From the NCBI GenBank assembly GCA_018907035.1, contig JACCIC010000004.1, forward strand, positions 1,145,001 to 1,209,000: a stretch of DNA of 64,000 bases, in the 5' to 3' direction. Positions 11,023 to 21,599 of this stretch are shown here, piece after piece. The number at the start of each line of letters is the position of its first letter. Position 1 is the first letter of the stretch. The position numbers and the translations under genes are program-made. Source of the DNA: Sycobia sp. Sy_11. Its lineage: Eukaryota > Arthropoda > Insecta > Hymenoptera > Epichrysomallidae. The notes beneath the pieces were generated by a model, which worked only from the letters and a program-made list of their open reading frames with translations, had not been told where the DNA came from and searched no databases.

Positions 11023-13023
11023 GTGTTTTTTTGTCAAGGATAAATAATTTTTATAAATACAAAAATCTAAAGATTTTAAATTAAGTTGCATATTATACTA
11101 AAAACAAAAAATTTTAAATACTCCTTCATCAGGGTTCACAGCCTTCTTTATTTCTTTCAATATTTTAAAAAACAGAAAAAAGGACATAAGAAAATAATAT
11201 AAATGGCACTATAAAAAATAAAAATATAGTTTTTATATTCATTTAGAAAGATCTTTTCCAATACATTTGTTTTAATATACTGAATTTTGCAATAAAAAAA
11301 GTAAGCTAAATACCTTATTTAATTAATATATTTTCCACTTTTTTTTGTTGACAAAATAATATTCTTATATCAACAAGAAATACATGTCTCTGTATACATG
11401 TTTACTCATATGAAAAACATGTCAAAAGAAAAAAGTACCCGATATAATCTTTGTGCACATATAACTAAAAATAAATTTTATTTAAAAAAAAAAATCAATA
11501 TCTATATTTTTATTTTCATGCTTGCAGTTTTAAACAGCAATCAGTACCTTGTGTATACATAATTAATTTTATACAAAGAAAAAGACTAAAGTTAAAAAGG
11601 TGTCAACATAAGATTATTCTTGATAAAATGAGATAGTAGAAACTGTTTATCAAAAGAAGAAGGAATAGAAAAAAGAATTATGCTGTGAACCCTGTTTTAT
11701 TTAACTAACTTCTTAATTAAAAAATCAAAATTAAATATCTATTGTATTATCAAAAAAAAAATATCGTTAGTTTGTATTGCATTGTAAAAGAAATTATATT
11801 ACATACAGATTAATTGAAATAATTAAGAAGTTGTGATTGGATTATTTGTGAAAAATTATCAGCATTGCTTTTACAGTGTAAAACTTTAAAAAATACTAAT
11901 TATGTACAAATAGATATAAGCAGTAAAGGATATATGCCAGGGTGTCCTCTTGCACCATATGCAACTTCAGGTGAGCAAGTTAACCTGGCCCTTTCTCCAA
12001 CACACATTTGGGCAACTCCTTGATCCCAGCCTTTGATCACTTCACCTTTTCCAATTCTAAATTTAAAAGGTATTCCACGATCCCTACTGGAGTCAAACTT
12101 CTTTCCATTAACAAGAGTACCTTCAGTGGATCAATTATTATACATTATAATTAATAAGTAATAAATTTATTTTAATTACAAAGATTAATACCTGTATAAT
12201 GAACTACTACAGTTTGACCAGTTTTGGGATATGTTTGTCCTAAAAAAGTTAACCATATTTGAGTAACATATACAAATAATATATAAACTGAACACTTATC
12301 ATTTCTTCAAGAGGGCTACAATAACTTGATCGTTAGAGCAAAGGACTGATCACACGTTTTATAAATGCTACTGTACAAATTTATATATACTTTGTTTACA
12401 TACTTATTCTAGACCTCCGTCTGATCAATATCACTATTTAATCATAAATAGAGCAACGTTAAACAATAACAAAAAAATTTTTCAATCAGTGACAACTAAT
12501 TTCTTAAACTGAAATTTCAACATAATTAACATTTGTTTAATGCAAGTTTTATATTTTTATACTGTAATACTAATTATTTAAATAGTACAACAATATAAAA
12601 CTTTACAAAAATAAATAAAACTAACAAAAAGATGATTAAATTTTAAATAACTTCTATACACTAAGGTAACACTCATTTTTATATCGGTTTTACTTTTTTG
12701 GTCGATGAAAAGTGTAGCTACTAAAAATATTCCTCTTACATTTCAAAGAAAATGGGTACAGGCCTAATAGTGTACACAGATTTCTTGAGATAGCTTATAT
12801 AGGTACGCGTGTATGTATGTAAGTGAATGCGGTCATATGTGAGGGCGTCTATTGTGTGTAAAATATAGGATAACAGCAGTCTTTGCTGCTGCTATGAAGC
12901 CGTAAAAAGTAAGAAACAGGAACCTTGTAATAAGCTTGTAATTATATGAAGCATAATTATTTTATATAAAAATAAAAAATAATTACCATCTCCAGGAGAT
13001 ATAACTTCAACACTCACACCCAT
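10965..13023 (-). CDS. Fkbp12: FKBP12-type peptidyl-prolyl cis-trans isomerase, complete
   Basis: Four coding exons (13023-12987, 12239-12192, 12120-11934, 11022-10965) join to 330 nt, giving 109 residues against 108 in mammalian FKBP12. The protein begins [13 protein letters not shown] and ends [10 protein letters not shown]. It is a single FKBP domain with the family signatures: [39 protein letters not shown] and LIFDVELL. The pocket residues Tyr, Phe, Asp, Trp59-equivalent and Ile are all present. It catalyses proline isomerisation in the cytosol, binds FK506 and rapamycin, and in animals modulates ryanodine receptors and TGF-beta type I receptors. There is no signal peptide, so it is cytosolic. 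Splice phases agree across all junctions, but the last intron needs AT-AC ends. The gene converges with the unknown gene ending at 9433. Confidence 0.93.
11023..11933 (-). other. Candidate U12-type AT-AC intron of FKBP12
   Basis: The 911-nt intron starts ATATCCTTT (the minor-spliceosome donor consensus) and ends CAC. The sequence ATCCTTGAC lies about 10 bases before the end and matches the U12 branch-site consensus TTCCTTRAY at nearly every position. Placing the junctions here restores the invariant GHPGIIPP without any frame change. Confidence 0.85.
11934..12120 (-). CDS. Fkbp12: FKBP12 coding exon 3
   Basis: This 187-nt exon encodes the core of the domain from the Gly of YTG to the first Ile codon of GHPGII. 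The acceptor is a normal AG (12122-12121). The 3' junction is ...GGCAT|ATATCCTTT, a U12-type AT donor. Reading through instead gives only 10 unrelated residues before a stop and loses the conserved C-terminal beta strand. Confidence 0.9.
12192..12239 (-). CDS. Fkbp12: FKBP12 coding exon 2
   Basis: This 48-nt exon encodes the stretch from the end of the PGDGQTYPK loop through VVHYT. The acceptor is ttttttag and the donor is CAG|GTATTA. It keeps phase 1 in and out. Confidence 0.9.
12987..13023 (-). CDS. Fkbp12: FKBP12 coding exon 1 (start codon)
   Basis: ATG at 13023-13021 starts 12 codons plus one base and ends at donor G|GTAATT. This start gives the expected MGV N-terminus of FKBP12. Confidence 0.9.
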
Positions 13024-13036
13024 GACTGCGTAACTT

Positions 13037-13350
13037 TCTGCAAAGAGTAGGTAAATTATTTTTCAATGAATTATTGCTTGCAGAATTAATTCGTAAATAT
13101 TAAAGTAATATAATAAATGGGTTATAAAAATCTATAAAAAAAAGAATTTTTTTTTATGCGATAAATCCAACAGAAAAACTATGAAGCTTACCAACAAAAA
13201 TGTGCTCTCTACTCTTTAAAGTACTCGGTGACGACTTTGATCTTGATGCTCAACTCAAGCAAGACCACATATATAAGCGGATAAGCCTCAACTCGAACCG
13301 TAAACGTAAACCCTCTCTATTAGGAATCAACATTTTCAGTGGCGCCGTCT
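13037..13350 (-). promoter_or_regulatory. Likely FKBP12 5' UTR exon, 5' intron and promoter area
   Basis: Just upstream of the ATG exon is a strong acceptor (ctactctttgcag, ending at 13038). A donor G|GTAAGC lies at 13191 and bounds a possible non-coding first exon running upstream from 13192. The inferred 5' UTR intron is 13038-13191. The sequence at 13195-13340 is less AT-rich than its surroundings, as expected for a first exon and promoter. The transcription start cannot be set from sequence. Confidence 0.5.
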
Positions 13351-14497
13351 ATTGTTAAAAAATAAAACTATTCCAAGTTGTAGAAAAACCATGAAATAAA
13401 TACCTATTAAATGAAAATTGTTTTTCATGATTTTATAATTTAAATAAAATAGGTAATAGTTGGACCTGTCATTAAAAGTAAGATCTTAGAGAACGTGAAA
13501 ACAATAATAAGAAACAATAAAAATACCTGATTATTTTTTAAAATTCTAGGAAAAATCTAGATATTAATTCATTTAAAAATTATATTTTCATTACGTGTAA
13601 AAATTAATTTCCTAACCATATTGTGAACTTTATTATTCTATGCGCCACTAGCAACAGCGAGAAGAACTAACAATATGGCCAAAGTAAATTAAAATTAACC
13701 AAATAACAGTAGGGTTTACATCAGTGATATTTCCAATTTGAACTTATTCTAACTACAAAAGCCGAATAAATGCTAATCAGTGCTGCTTATCATACTAATC
13801 ATGCTAATCATTGTAAAGAAATTTATTTATTATATGTAGTTCGGTCCTCAGAAAACTAAAAAATTTTATATACAGGTATACAATTGTAATTAATTGTAAT
13901 GATTATATAATTTAATTTATTATTAATTTCTATGCTAATTTTCTTCAGATTTGTATATTTATCAAACTATCAGATGTCAATAGAAATTTTCACAAAGAAA
14001 AATGTGATAAATTACGCACTGTTACGGACGTGTCTTGAAGCGGATACAGAGCGATAGACATATTAAGACAGAGATAAGCTAATAAACTTTGTTTTTAGCT
14101 CTCATTTTTTATAATAGTAAAATGTGCTGCATAAGTACGATGATATTCAGTATATGCAGGATCGTAACTGTAGCGCCACTGTGGCAAACCAAAGAATTTT
14201 AGTCGGAAATTAGTCTTTATAGCATATTAGGAGATAACACTGCCAAATAAAAGTGATATTTTATATAAAGATATCTTGTTACGACATTTCTAATGCTTAT
14301 AAATTAAAAGTTATAACTACATTTATATTTTTAATATAAAAAATATATTATTCAATTAATTTGTATATAACAATATGCATTTATATATGCCAAATTTTTA
14401 TTTACATCGGTTTGTACACCTACTCAATAAATATTTATATTTATATTACAGTCTTTTTACAAATTAATATAATTATAGTATAAGTTTATATAATTAT
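13351..14497. other. AT-rich intergenic stretch
   Basis: No gene or element was identified. Two short GC-richer islands (13640-13670, 14020-14080) have no recognisable content. Confidence 0.4.
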
Positions 14498-14520
14498 AAT
14501 GGCAGTCAGACTGTCCTTAC
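14498..14520. repeat. Solitary end of the palindromic-ended short element family
   Basis: The string ataatggcagtcagactgtc is almost identical to the end motif at 14797, 48268, 56733, 56987 and 57141. No partner end was found close by, so this is a fragment. Confidence 0.5.
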
Positions 14521-14585
14521 TTGTAATAATCTGTATTAACACCAAAATTTGAAAATTACGATTAATGTTATTATTTTATTTTACA

Positions 14586-14760
14586 TTCTCTGATAATTCC
14601 ATTCCGAACAGTAGATTAATTCAATAATGTTATTAAATAATAATATTGTATGAAAAATAAGGAAACATGTTATGCTATATAAAGTTATATGATCCATTTC
14701 GTACCATGTTAAATAATATCATTTTTTAAATAAAAATTAAAATCAGTTTAGTTCTTGAGG
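14586..14760 (+). repeat. Repeat R, copy 1
   Basis: About 170 bp that recur in reverse orientation at 22520-22690 and 23205-23345. Shared strings include aggaaacatgttatgctata and gatccatttcgtacc. It is non-coding and was probably part of an older transposon or a duplicated segment adjoining mariner B. Confidence 0.7.
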
Positions 14761-15040
14761 ATGAAAAAAGGTGATTCTAAATTTAAGCTAATGAGGGCAG
14801 TCAGGTTGTCCTTTACTAACATAAAATATTGTTTTATTCTTTTTATTTTATTATTAATTTTATTTTTAATTTTTAATTTTTAATATAATTTATTGTAGTA
14901 ATAAGTTCTATTTCAGATTTTTTGGTGGTGAATATCAATAAGGACAGTCTAACTGTCATTATTTTAGCTAATATATTATTTTACAAGGACTGTAAGATCG
15001 ATAAAAATATTTATTAATTTCATTTTTTAAATATTTATAA
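14730..15040. mobile_element. Short palindromic-ended element, copy at 14.8 kb
   Basis: Near-palindromic ends gcagtcaggttgtcc (14797) and ggacagtctaactgtc (14942) bracket an AT-rich centre. The inserted segment extends on both sides: a gttcttgaggatgaa string lies to the left and a tail (gtaagatcgataaaaatatt) to the right. The related locus at 23205-23215 lacks the insert and joins the two flanks at taaaaaatga, which looks like an empty site. Confidence 0.6.
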
Positions 15041-15128
15041 ATTTACTAGAAATTCACTAATTTCTTCCTTTCGTCCTTCACAAATGAGTTTATTTCTAGT
15101 TATTCTCGTCATTTTTCCAGGAATCATA

Positions 15129-15840
15129 TTAGGTGTACAAGTAAGTTTCCAGCGGTTTTTTTCCAAAATGTGAGGTTTTATTATAAAAACATGGTTACAT
15201 ATTGTTTATTGCAAATATCGTCCATCAATAGCTATAACTTTTTCTCATCTTTCCGGAAATTTCTTTTCTGATCAAAGAAATTTCTCGTCTTTTGAGCCCA
15301 AGAACATATCGAGCCAAATGTTGATTCCTTTAACTGAACTGAAACGTATTCCGATAAGAGCGTTCTGCATTGATTGAAACATGTATTAGTCAGATGGTGC
15401 TAAATCTAGACTGTAAGGCGGGTGAGACAGAATTTCCATCCACTATTCTCTAAATAGCTTTTACCGAAGTCACAACATATCGCCGAGCGTTATCGTGATG
15501 AAAAATTACGGATTCATGCTTGGTCTAATCTTCTGGCCGTTTTTTCTGTAATGCTTGCTTTAAACGAATAAGTTGGGTTCGATCCAATAGTCCTTTGATG
15601 GTTCAACCACTCGAAAGCAGTTCATACTATACGATAACCTTTTGATCCCACCGTATACATAACATGACCTTATTGACGCGAATATTTATATACGATTTTT
15701 AGTGTTTATAATTATCATAATAAATCCATTTTTCATTACCACTGACAATACAATACAAAAATGATTTATTTTTAGACCGCTGGAGCTTATATGCGTACGA
15801 TCTCCAGTTTCTAACTTTCGAATCAATGCCAATTTTGAAT
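15129..15840 (-). mobile_element. Mariner B relic, copy a (minus strand)
   Basis: One terminal repeat is visible: after the TA at 15127-15128, ttaggtgtacaagtaagttt. It resembles the mariner A end (ttaggagtgtgaataagtct). The minus strand reads decayed mariner transposase C-terminal sequence, including the region around HDNAR and YSLDLAPSD, with many stops. It is collinear with copies b and c at 21.6-23.1 kb in the opposite orientation. The 5' half of the transposase is eroded or lost. Confidence 0.8.
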
Positions 15841-16430
15841 GAAGTCAAAGATTAAAGATAGAGATAGTGGAGGAGGGAGACTTTATCGCACTCCACGAGG
15901 AGAGTGGAGACTTGGGTTATGTGCAAGTAAGGCACATGCTGCGACATTTTGCTGTTTATGGAACGTAGAAAGAAGGAGTAGAAACTCCGCTCGCTTTAGA
16001 TGGAAAAAGCTTATCAAAAATTGTCCGCAGTTGGTAGTTCGAATCTGTATGGTAGACATCGCTTTCTTGAAAATCTCTTGATAATTCCGCGTACAACACA
16101 GAAAGAAAACAAAAGCGAAAGCGAGTAAAGAGAAAAAAAGCAAGAATGGGAAGCAGAAATTTAATTGTTCCCCTTTCCACGCACACTGCATACCCCAATT
16201 CGCTTTTCTTCAAATGAATGCTATTGAACGAGCAACCTCACAAGGTGTCGCCGCCTTCCGGCCAATTCTCGCGTAAAGTTCTGCCAAATATTTGATACGA
16301 TCTTAGCGGAGTGTCCACTCCTTCTCTCTATCCTCCATAAATCCTACAATGAGTGATAAGACACCGACAGCTATATTGTCTCTAAAACAAAAGTGACATG
16401 TTTGGTAGCCAGTGGGCGCCAAAATTTGAA
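15841..16430. mobile_element. Possible LTR-retroelement leader fragment (minus strand)
   Basis: Read on the minus strand, TGGCGCCCAC at 16421-16412 looks like the primer-binding site that follows a 5' LTR in Gypsy or Bel-Pao elements. The sequence running down to 15850 is GC-richer than its surroundings and has several overlapping short open frames, none with a domain. The AT-rich 16430-16830 would then be LTR. This is tentative. Confidence 0.3.
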
Positions 16431-16839
16431 TACTCCTTATACTACATGCCCTCTGTATAATATATCTAAAGGAAAAACAAGAAGCTTTTATTAGAAGTGT
16501 TTATATGTTGTTTTTTTTTTTAAATTATAATTTGATAAGTATTTGTCTATTGTTCAATTTAATACAAATCAAATAGACTCTATTTTATTTCCCTACTATG
16601 AATATTTTAAAGTACAATTTGCTTTTCCTTAGATATAATAGAGATTATAAACATGTAAAATGGAATCGACGTTTTGACGCCGAAATGTATAGATGTATTT
16701 ACGTGCTCGTGCTTGCGAATGTTTACTTTGAAAGCAGTATATAAATAGTGTATGTACTATTGTGATTAAGGTGCTTTGTGTAGTTAAATTTGCATAGATT
16801 TAATACACGCTTGTAAATGTATCCATAGAATTGGAGAAC

Positions 16840-17790
16840 CAGCAAGTTAAATGCATCTGGTTCCAGAAGGATTTAAATTTAGGTTCGAAAATAGCATCCA
16901 CCACAGTCTCCCAACTGTACCCAAAGTATTGTATGCTCAAATGATTAAAAAAATGCAAGTGCATACCAAGGAATAAACCATCATATTAGAAGCACTAGAA
17001 GGGATTTCAATTTCTCAATAAACTCTAGCTATTGAAAAATTACAAAGCCCTCAAATATTAAATTTGTATCATGCATTAGTCACGGGAGAGTGTGTCTTTA
17101 CTTGAATAATAAAGAAACCGCAAACAAGCTTACAGAAAAGAAAATAAACATTAGTTCACATACCTTGGACATCAGACCACTAATTTCATTTTTGAACTCT
17201 AGTTCACAATCTTATTCTTATCCCAACGAAATTATAAACAAACATATTATACAAAGCTCCACACTAGCTATATGTACAGATGGCTGTAAGAACTCTCAAG
17301 GCACTGGATTGCTTGTATAGTTTCTCAATTCAGATTCCAAATAAAAAGGAAAATATATCGTTTCTCGTCTGAATATACATCAGAATGAATTGCCTTAAGC
17401 GATGCTCTTAATATAGCTATTAAAAGCGACTAATGTAATATTAATATGTTTTTCGATTCTTATAATGCTCTTCAAACCCTGAATTCAAAATAGAATAAAT
17501 ATCAAAACAAATTCATATATTTTAGAAATTAAACTAAACATAAAATTCGTACATTCTGGAAATCAACGAGTTCTTAAATCGTCATGAATACAATAAAACT
17601 ATTACGTTATATGGAGCTCATTATTCCTAGGATATTCAAGGGAATGAAGAAGTTGATATACTCGCGAAGTCCGCAGTTCAAGCGACAATGATTGACATTT
17701 ATAAAATACTATTTACAGATTTCTATAAATCTTTCAAAAAATGTGCAGCAAACAAACTTCAGAAATTCTTAATTAAAGTTTAATAACCGG
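16840..17790 (+). pseudogene. Decayed LINE ORF2 fragment with RNase H domain
   Basis: The + strand reads ICTDGCKNSQGTG (first RNase H Asp, near 17274), then SEYTSE-like sequence followed by a decayed ALSDALNIAIKSD stretch, then FFDSYNALQTL, then ...IQGNEEVDILAKSA (17640-17680), the HxxGxxGNExAD region of LINE RNase H. Many stops and frameshifts interrupt it. It belongs to the same general class (RT plus RNase H LINEs) as the nearly intact LINE at 39.4-44.6 kb but is not a close copy. Confidence 0.7.
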
Positions 17791-17914
17791 ACACAATTTC
17801 AAATAGTTTTCGAAAAATCAGGTACCCGTGTACCCACCACGGACTTTTCCTATCGATATAGGAAGATGTGTGCCTCACTAATAGAAAGTTCCTCTACCCA
17901 ATTACTATCCGCGG

Positions 17915-18275
17915 TAACTATTCAAGGTAACTAAAACTCCGCCCATGAATCAGCCAACCGCACCATTGGCCAAAAACGAGACCGACTTTAAAACCCAGAA
18001 TCGAAGGCTCGCTTGCACTGCTCTCATTTATTCCCGCGATGCGAGTGGTCCTTTTACTAGGACCTTGAAGAAGACACTGATTCTCTGCTAGCTTGCCGCC
18101 GTCAATAATCATTTGGCAGAAACTAAAATAGCTGAAGCTAAAGATAGGTATCGAAGCCGCTGGTATAACTATCTGAAGAGCCATCAATACCTCTGACTAA
18201 GTCAGAGTGTATACCTAAACTCTCACCGACTATATCCACCTAACCACTCCCCTGGACAAAATAAAATTTCAGTAT
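17915..18275 (+). mobile_element. Probable solo or 5' LTR of a retrotransposon relic
   Basis: A GC-richer block begins about 17917. It has an LTR-like layout: a GACTTTAAAA TATA-like box near 17980, a pyrimidine- and Cys-rich R-like region, then a caataatcatttggcag poly(A)-like area. It ends near ataaaatttcagtatagcgc, where a primer-binding site would be expected. There is no second matching LTR in the window. The family is not determined. Confidence 0.4.
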
Positions 18276-19490
18276 AGCGCTAACTAGCGTCCAGAGGACA
18301 GAAATTTAGTTCTCGTACTGAGGATGCAAAATGGGGAAAAATTATGGACTGTTGCAAGACTCGACATCTGTATCGAGCCAAAGAGAAAGGTCAATGGCAT
18401 TCCTTATTCCGATTCTACAAAAAACTGAATCACATAGCTAACTACTGCCACGCAGCATAATTCTGTGCTTACAGTGGCCTCAACTACGCTACAATAAATG
18501 ACCTGAAAAATACAATACCTGAATTCAAACCGCTGTCTACTCGGTGTGCATATGCAAGAGTCATAAATAGTCCCACGGCTACCATCGTTGCAGTTTCAGC
18601 TAGACTGCCTCCTAATTCTTACGATGTACAAAATATCCTTATAAAATTTTTAACGAAACTCTCCGCTGGTCAATATAAACAAACCACTGGCCAAGTTATG
18701 AATTCTATCTTGGAATGCCAACGTTATTCTTTATATAGAAAAAATCGATGAGCTGCTACTTCTACTCGGAGAAGAGGGGGATACTGTTTCCTACATTTCC
18801 GAAATCAACCTAAATCCCATCCAGAAACTCATTCTTTTAAATTTAATCGTCCAGGTATGATCGCTCTTTCCGAGGAAGAGTAGCAATAGTAGTGTATAGA
18901 TCACTTCGATACAAGGCGATTAGCACAAACACCAACTGTGAACCAATCGGTGTCAACATTTCATTTTCTGAGGGCTCACATAGAATAATATTCTGCTACA
19001 ACTCCTCACAGCTTCAGAATAACTTTAATTATCTGGCATCTCTACTGAATTCCAACACTTTCGCCATCATCGCATGATATCTGAATGTCAAACATACCGC
19101 TTGAAGTCTGTCTCACAGCGAACATCAATGGACGATCATTCCTGAAGCAAGCACTCTATTGTCACTCTTCAGTGGAGGTACGAACTTCCCCTACACGCTT
19201 TCCAGGCTGTGCAGCACTACTCCAGGACATCCTGGATATCTTTTTATTTAAAAACAAATCAATTTTTAAAACGACCGACGGATGGTCTATACCCTCAGCT
19301 ATAACCGGAGCCCGATTATCTTCGCCTTTTACGTTGTACCCCTCAACAGGCTCTACATCCAATTTAACTTGGAAACCTCCAGATTTCGTTGCTCATCAAT
19401 CGCTTCGACATCCACGATTGACGATGATAAATAACTCAAGGTCAAGAGAGAATGAGGGATGTCAGAAACAGAAAGAAAGGGAGTGAGAGA
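18276..19490 (+). pseudogene. Decayed retroelement-like coding sequence, unidentified
   Basis: This is GC-richer than the neighbouring DNA. Long semi-open stretches on the + strand (18340-18760, and the open frame 19085-19486) read as polar, gag-like protein, for example LNHIANYCHAA and SARLPPNSYDVQNIL, with scattered stops. No protease, RT or integrase motif is visible. Position after an LTR-like block suggests a gag/pol remnant. It could also be another degenerate selfish element. I do not recognise the protein. Confidence 0.4.
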
Positions 19491-20240
19491 TAGAGAAGTA
19501 GACATACTTCACTGGGAATATATTTTATTTTTGCTGGCTACCATGCATGCGCACAGATATGCGTATCACTGTAGTGCTTATACGTGACTATAGAATGTAG
19601 TGTTTATACATGACTATATAAAAATGGAAAATGTCCTCTTCCCGACTAAATACACTATGAGTTGCTAAGGCTAGTGCACTTTGTGATTATTATAATTAAA
19701 ATATATATATTTCAAATTAATATTAAATTATAACGAAATAAATGAGCTATTGTTCTTTGGCATTAGTTCCACTCCATATTTTCTTTTAATTGTACTACTC
19801 TTTCTCTAAATTTGCATTTCATCTATGTGAATATAGCAAATTCAATTCTCTTAAAAAGCAATACTTAAACATGTTTCGTATATCACTTTAATTTTTATAT
19901 GAAAATAACAAAAACTACTCATATTTTAATGAGAGGAAAAATATACAAATCGAAGTGCTCTCCCAAAAGTATACAAGACTATTGTCAGTTGCTCCTACTG
20001 AGATTGAGCAAATTACATTAGATAACTGTTTCATTTTCTTCGGCAATTGCAGAAAAACTCCGAAATCAAACGAGACTGCTCGTTCATACGTAGGACAGAT
20101 ATCGACATGTGAATAAATAAAAGCATGTTGAAGTGTCAATCGAGCCAAAGAGTCCCGTCATAATTCCATAATGGGTATAAAACTCTATATCTGGAGACAA
20201 TTCAAATGACTGACAAATGACGAAATGTCATGAAACTGTT
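19491..20240. other. Unassigned, possible LTR sequence
   Basis: The stretch has a TATA-like ctatataaaa at about 19614 and short direct similarities (cttatacgtgactata / tttatacatgactata at about 19575 and 19603). These look like promoter sequence of a retroelement LTR, but ends and a partner copy are not visible. Confidence 0.3.
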
Positions 20241-20245
20241 ATCGT

Positions 20246-21175
20246 TTACATATAACATATATAAAGGTTATTATTAGAAAATCTATCTATGGCACGTATC
20301 ATATATATGACAAATTTATAGAAGAGGGAATGAGCAACTTCTCCGAATGAAATGAAATACTTGTCCGCACCGAACATACTCCGTCGTTGACGGGATCCGA
20401 TTAACCATTTGATAATTAAAAACATACATTTATATTTACAAGCGATGCTCATAATTTTTAGTTGCTTTGAAGCAAACATGTCCGCATTCGTCCAGGCCAA
20501 GCCTGTGGAGTGAGAAAAACCTAATAGGCAAACCCTGTAAGATAAATCCTTACTAGGAAAACCTGCTCCGAAGAAATAAATCTAGCCTGACCTTTTGCAT
20601 ATGTTGCCAGTAGGATAAACGATTACTGACTACATTATCGACGTTACCCTCAGGTAGACTCTCAAAAGTATCACCAATTAGGAAGTGGGCACGAGTAAAG
20701 AGTAGTAAGTCGTTGGGATCGAAAGATAGAGGACACAGAGGGCTTGAATTTAATATAGCTTCAATTTCGAAAGTTAAAGTGTTGAATTTTTCAAACGTAC
20801 ATATAGTAGTAATTTCAATACCAGTAATATGACATTTGAATAATTAAACATCAGATCCCTATAGCTCTCCCAAGTCGAGAGACAAGAGTGGAATGAATTT
20901 TCATTCTAAACCTTGTTCACTTAAGAAATCAGACGTTGCTTTTTTATGAGATTCTTCAATGAACAATGGAAATAGTTTTCGAAACTCATTATTAGCATCG
21001 ATAAATTGCGTACCATCATCCGAATAAATGCTGTGCCGCTTATCGCGATGTGCAAGAAAACTCGCATTTTTTAAACGTCTAGCTACTCGAATTATATCAT
21101 CTTTATCATAAAATGGATGAAGAAAAATCATTTCATTATTTGATTTAAGTACGCTAAACCCACCCGATTGCAAAT
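20246..21175 (-). pseudogene. Bel-Pao pol fragment: integrase and C-terminal region, decayed
   Basis: On the minus strand, 21173 downward reads LHPFYDKDDIIRVARRLKNA, the conserved stretch before the integrase zinc region of Bel-Pao polyproteins, then YSDDGTQFIDANNEFRKLF, the integrase core Asp motif. The intervening integrase part is deleted. Further on are TFEIEAILNSRPL, DPNDLLLFTRAHFLIGDTF and RLSYWQHMQKVR (about 20810-20590), the characteristic Bel-Pao integrase C-terminus. A stop-interrupted tail continues to about 20246. No LTR pair was identified. Confidence 0.85.
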
Positions 21176-21599
21176 CGAACGCAAGTTTTCAAAACTTTTT
21201 CGAAAAGGGCCTACGTTGCCCATTACTATTACTAAGTATTTTTGGAAATATTTACTATATATATGTAATTCATGCTAAAGATTCTACATGTCGAATATAT
21301 TATACACATGCAGAATTCTGTCTGAAAGTTCATTGTTGTCTATTGGTCTATCGTAACGCAAAAAAATAAAGATAATATTACCTCTATTTTTTCTGCTCGA
21401 TAACATAACTTCATATTATACATTATAGTCTCAAGATTTTGAGTATCGATATAGGTATCTGATACTTTTAATAGGTGTTATATTTATAGGTTCTGTATCT
21501 GTAAATAACTATGCAGCATTATATTTGCGCATTTCTTTCGGTGTCGTAATGTTTTTTCTTTCATGTAATTTGCGGAAGGCTATGCTTATATTCTTTATA

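Noticed and set aside
11881..11933. Read-through C-terminus for FKBP12 (10 extra codons, then stop)
   Set aside because: It loses the conserved final beta strand, which is present in phase at 10965-11022, so splicing is preferred; it may exist as an intron-retention product.
15883..16213. Two minus-strand frames of about 100 codons
   Set aside because: Overlap in different registers, hydrophobic low-complexity content and no domain; kept only as part of a possible retroelement leader.
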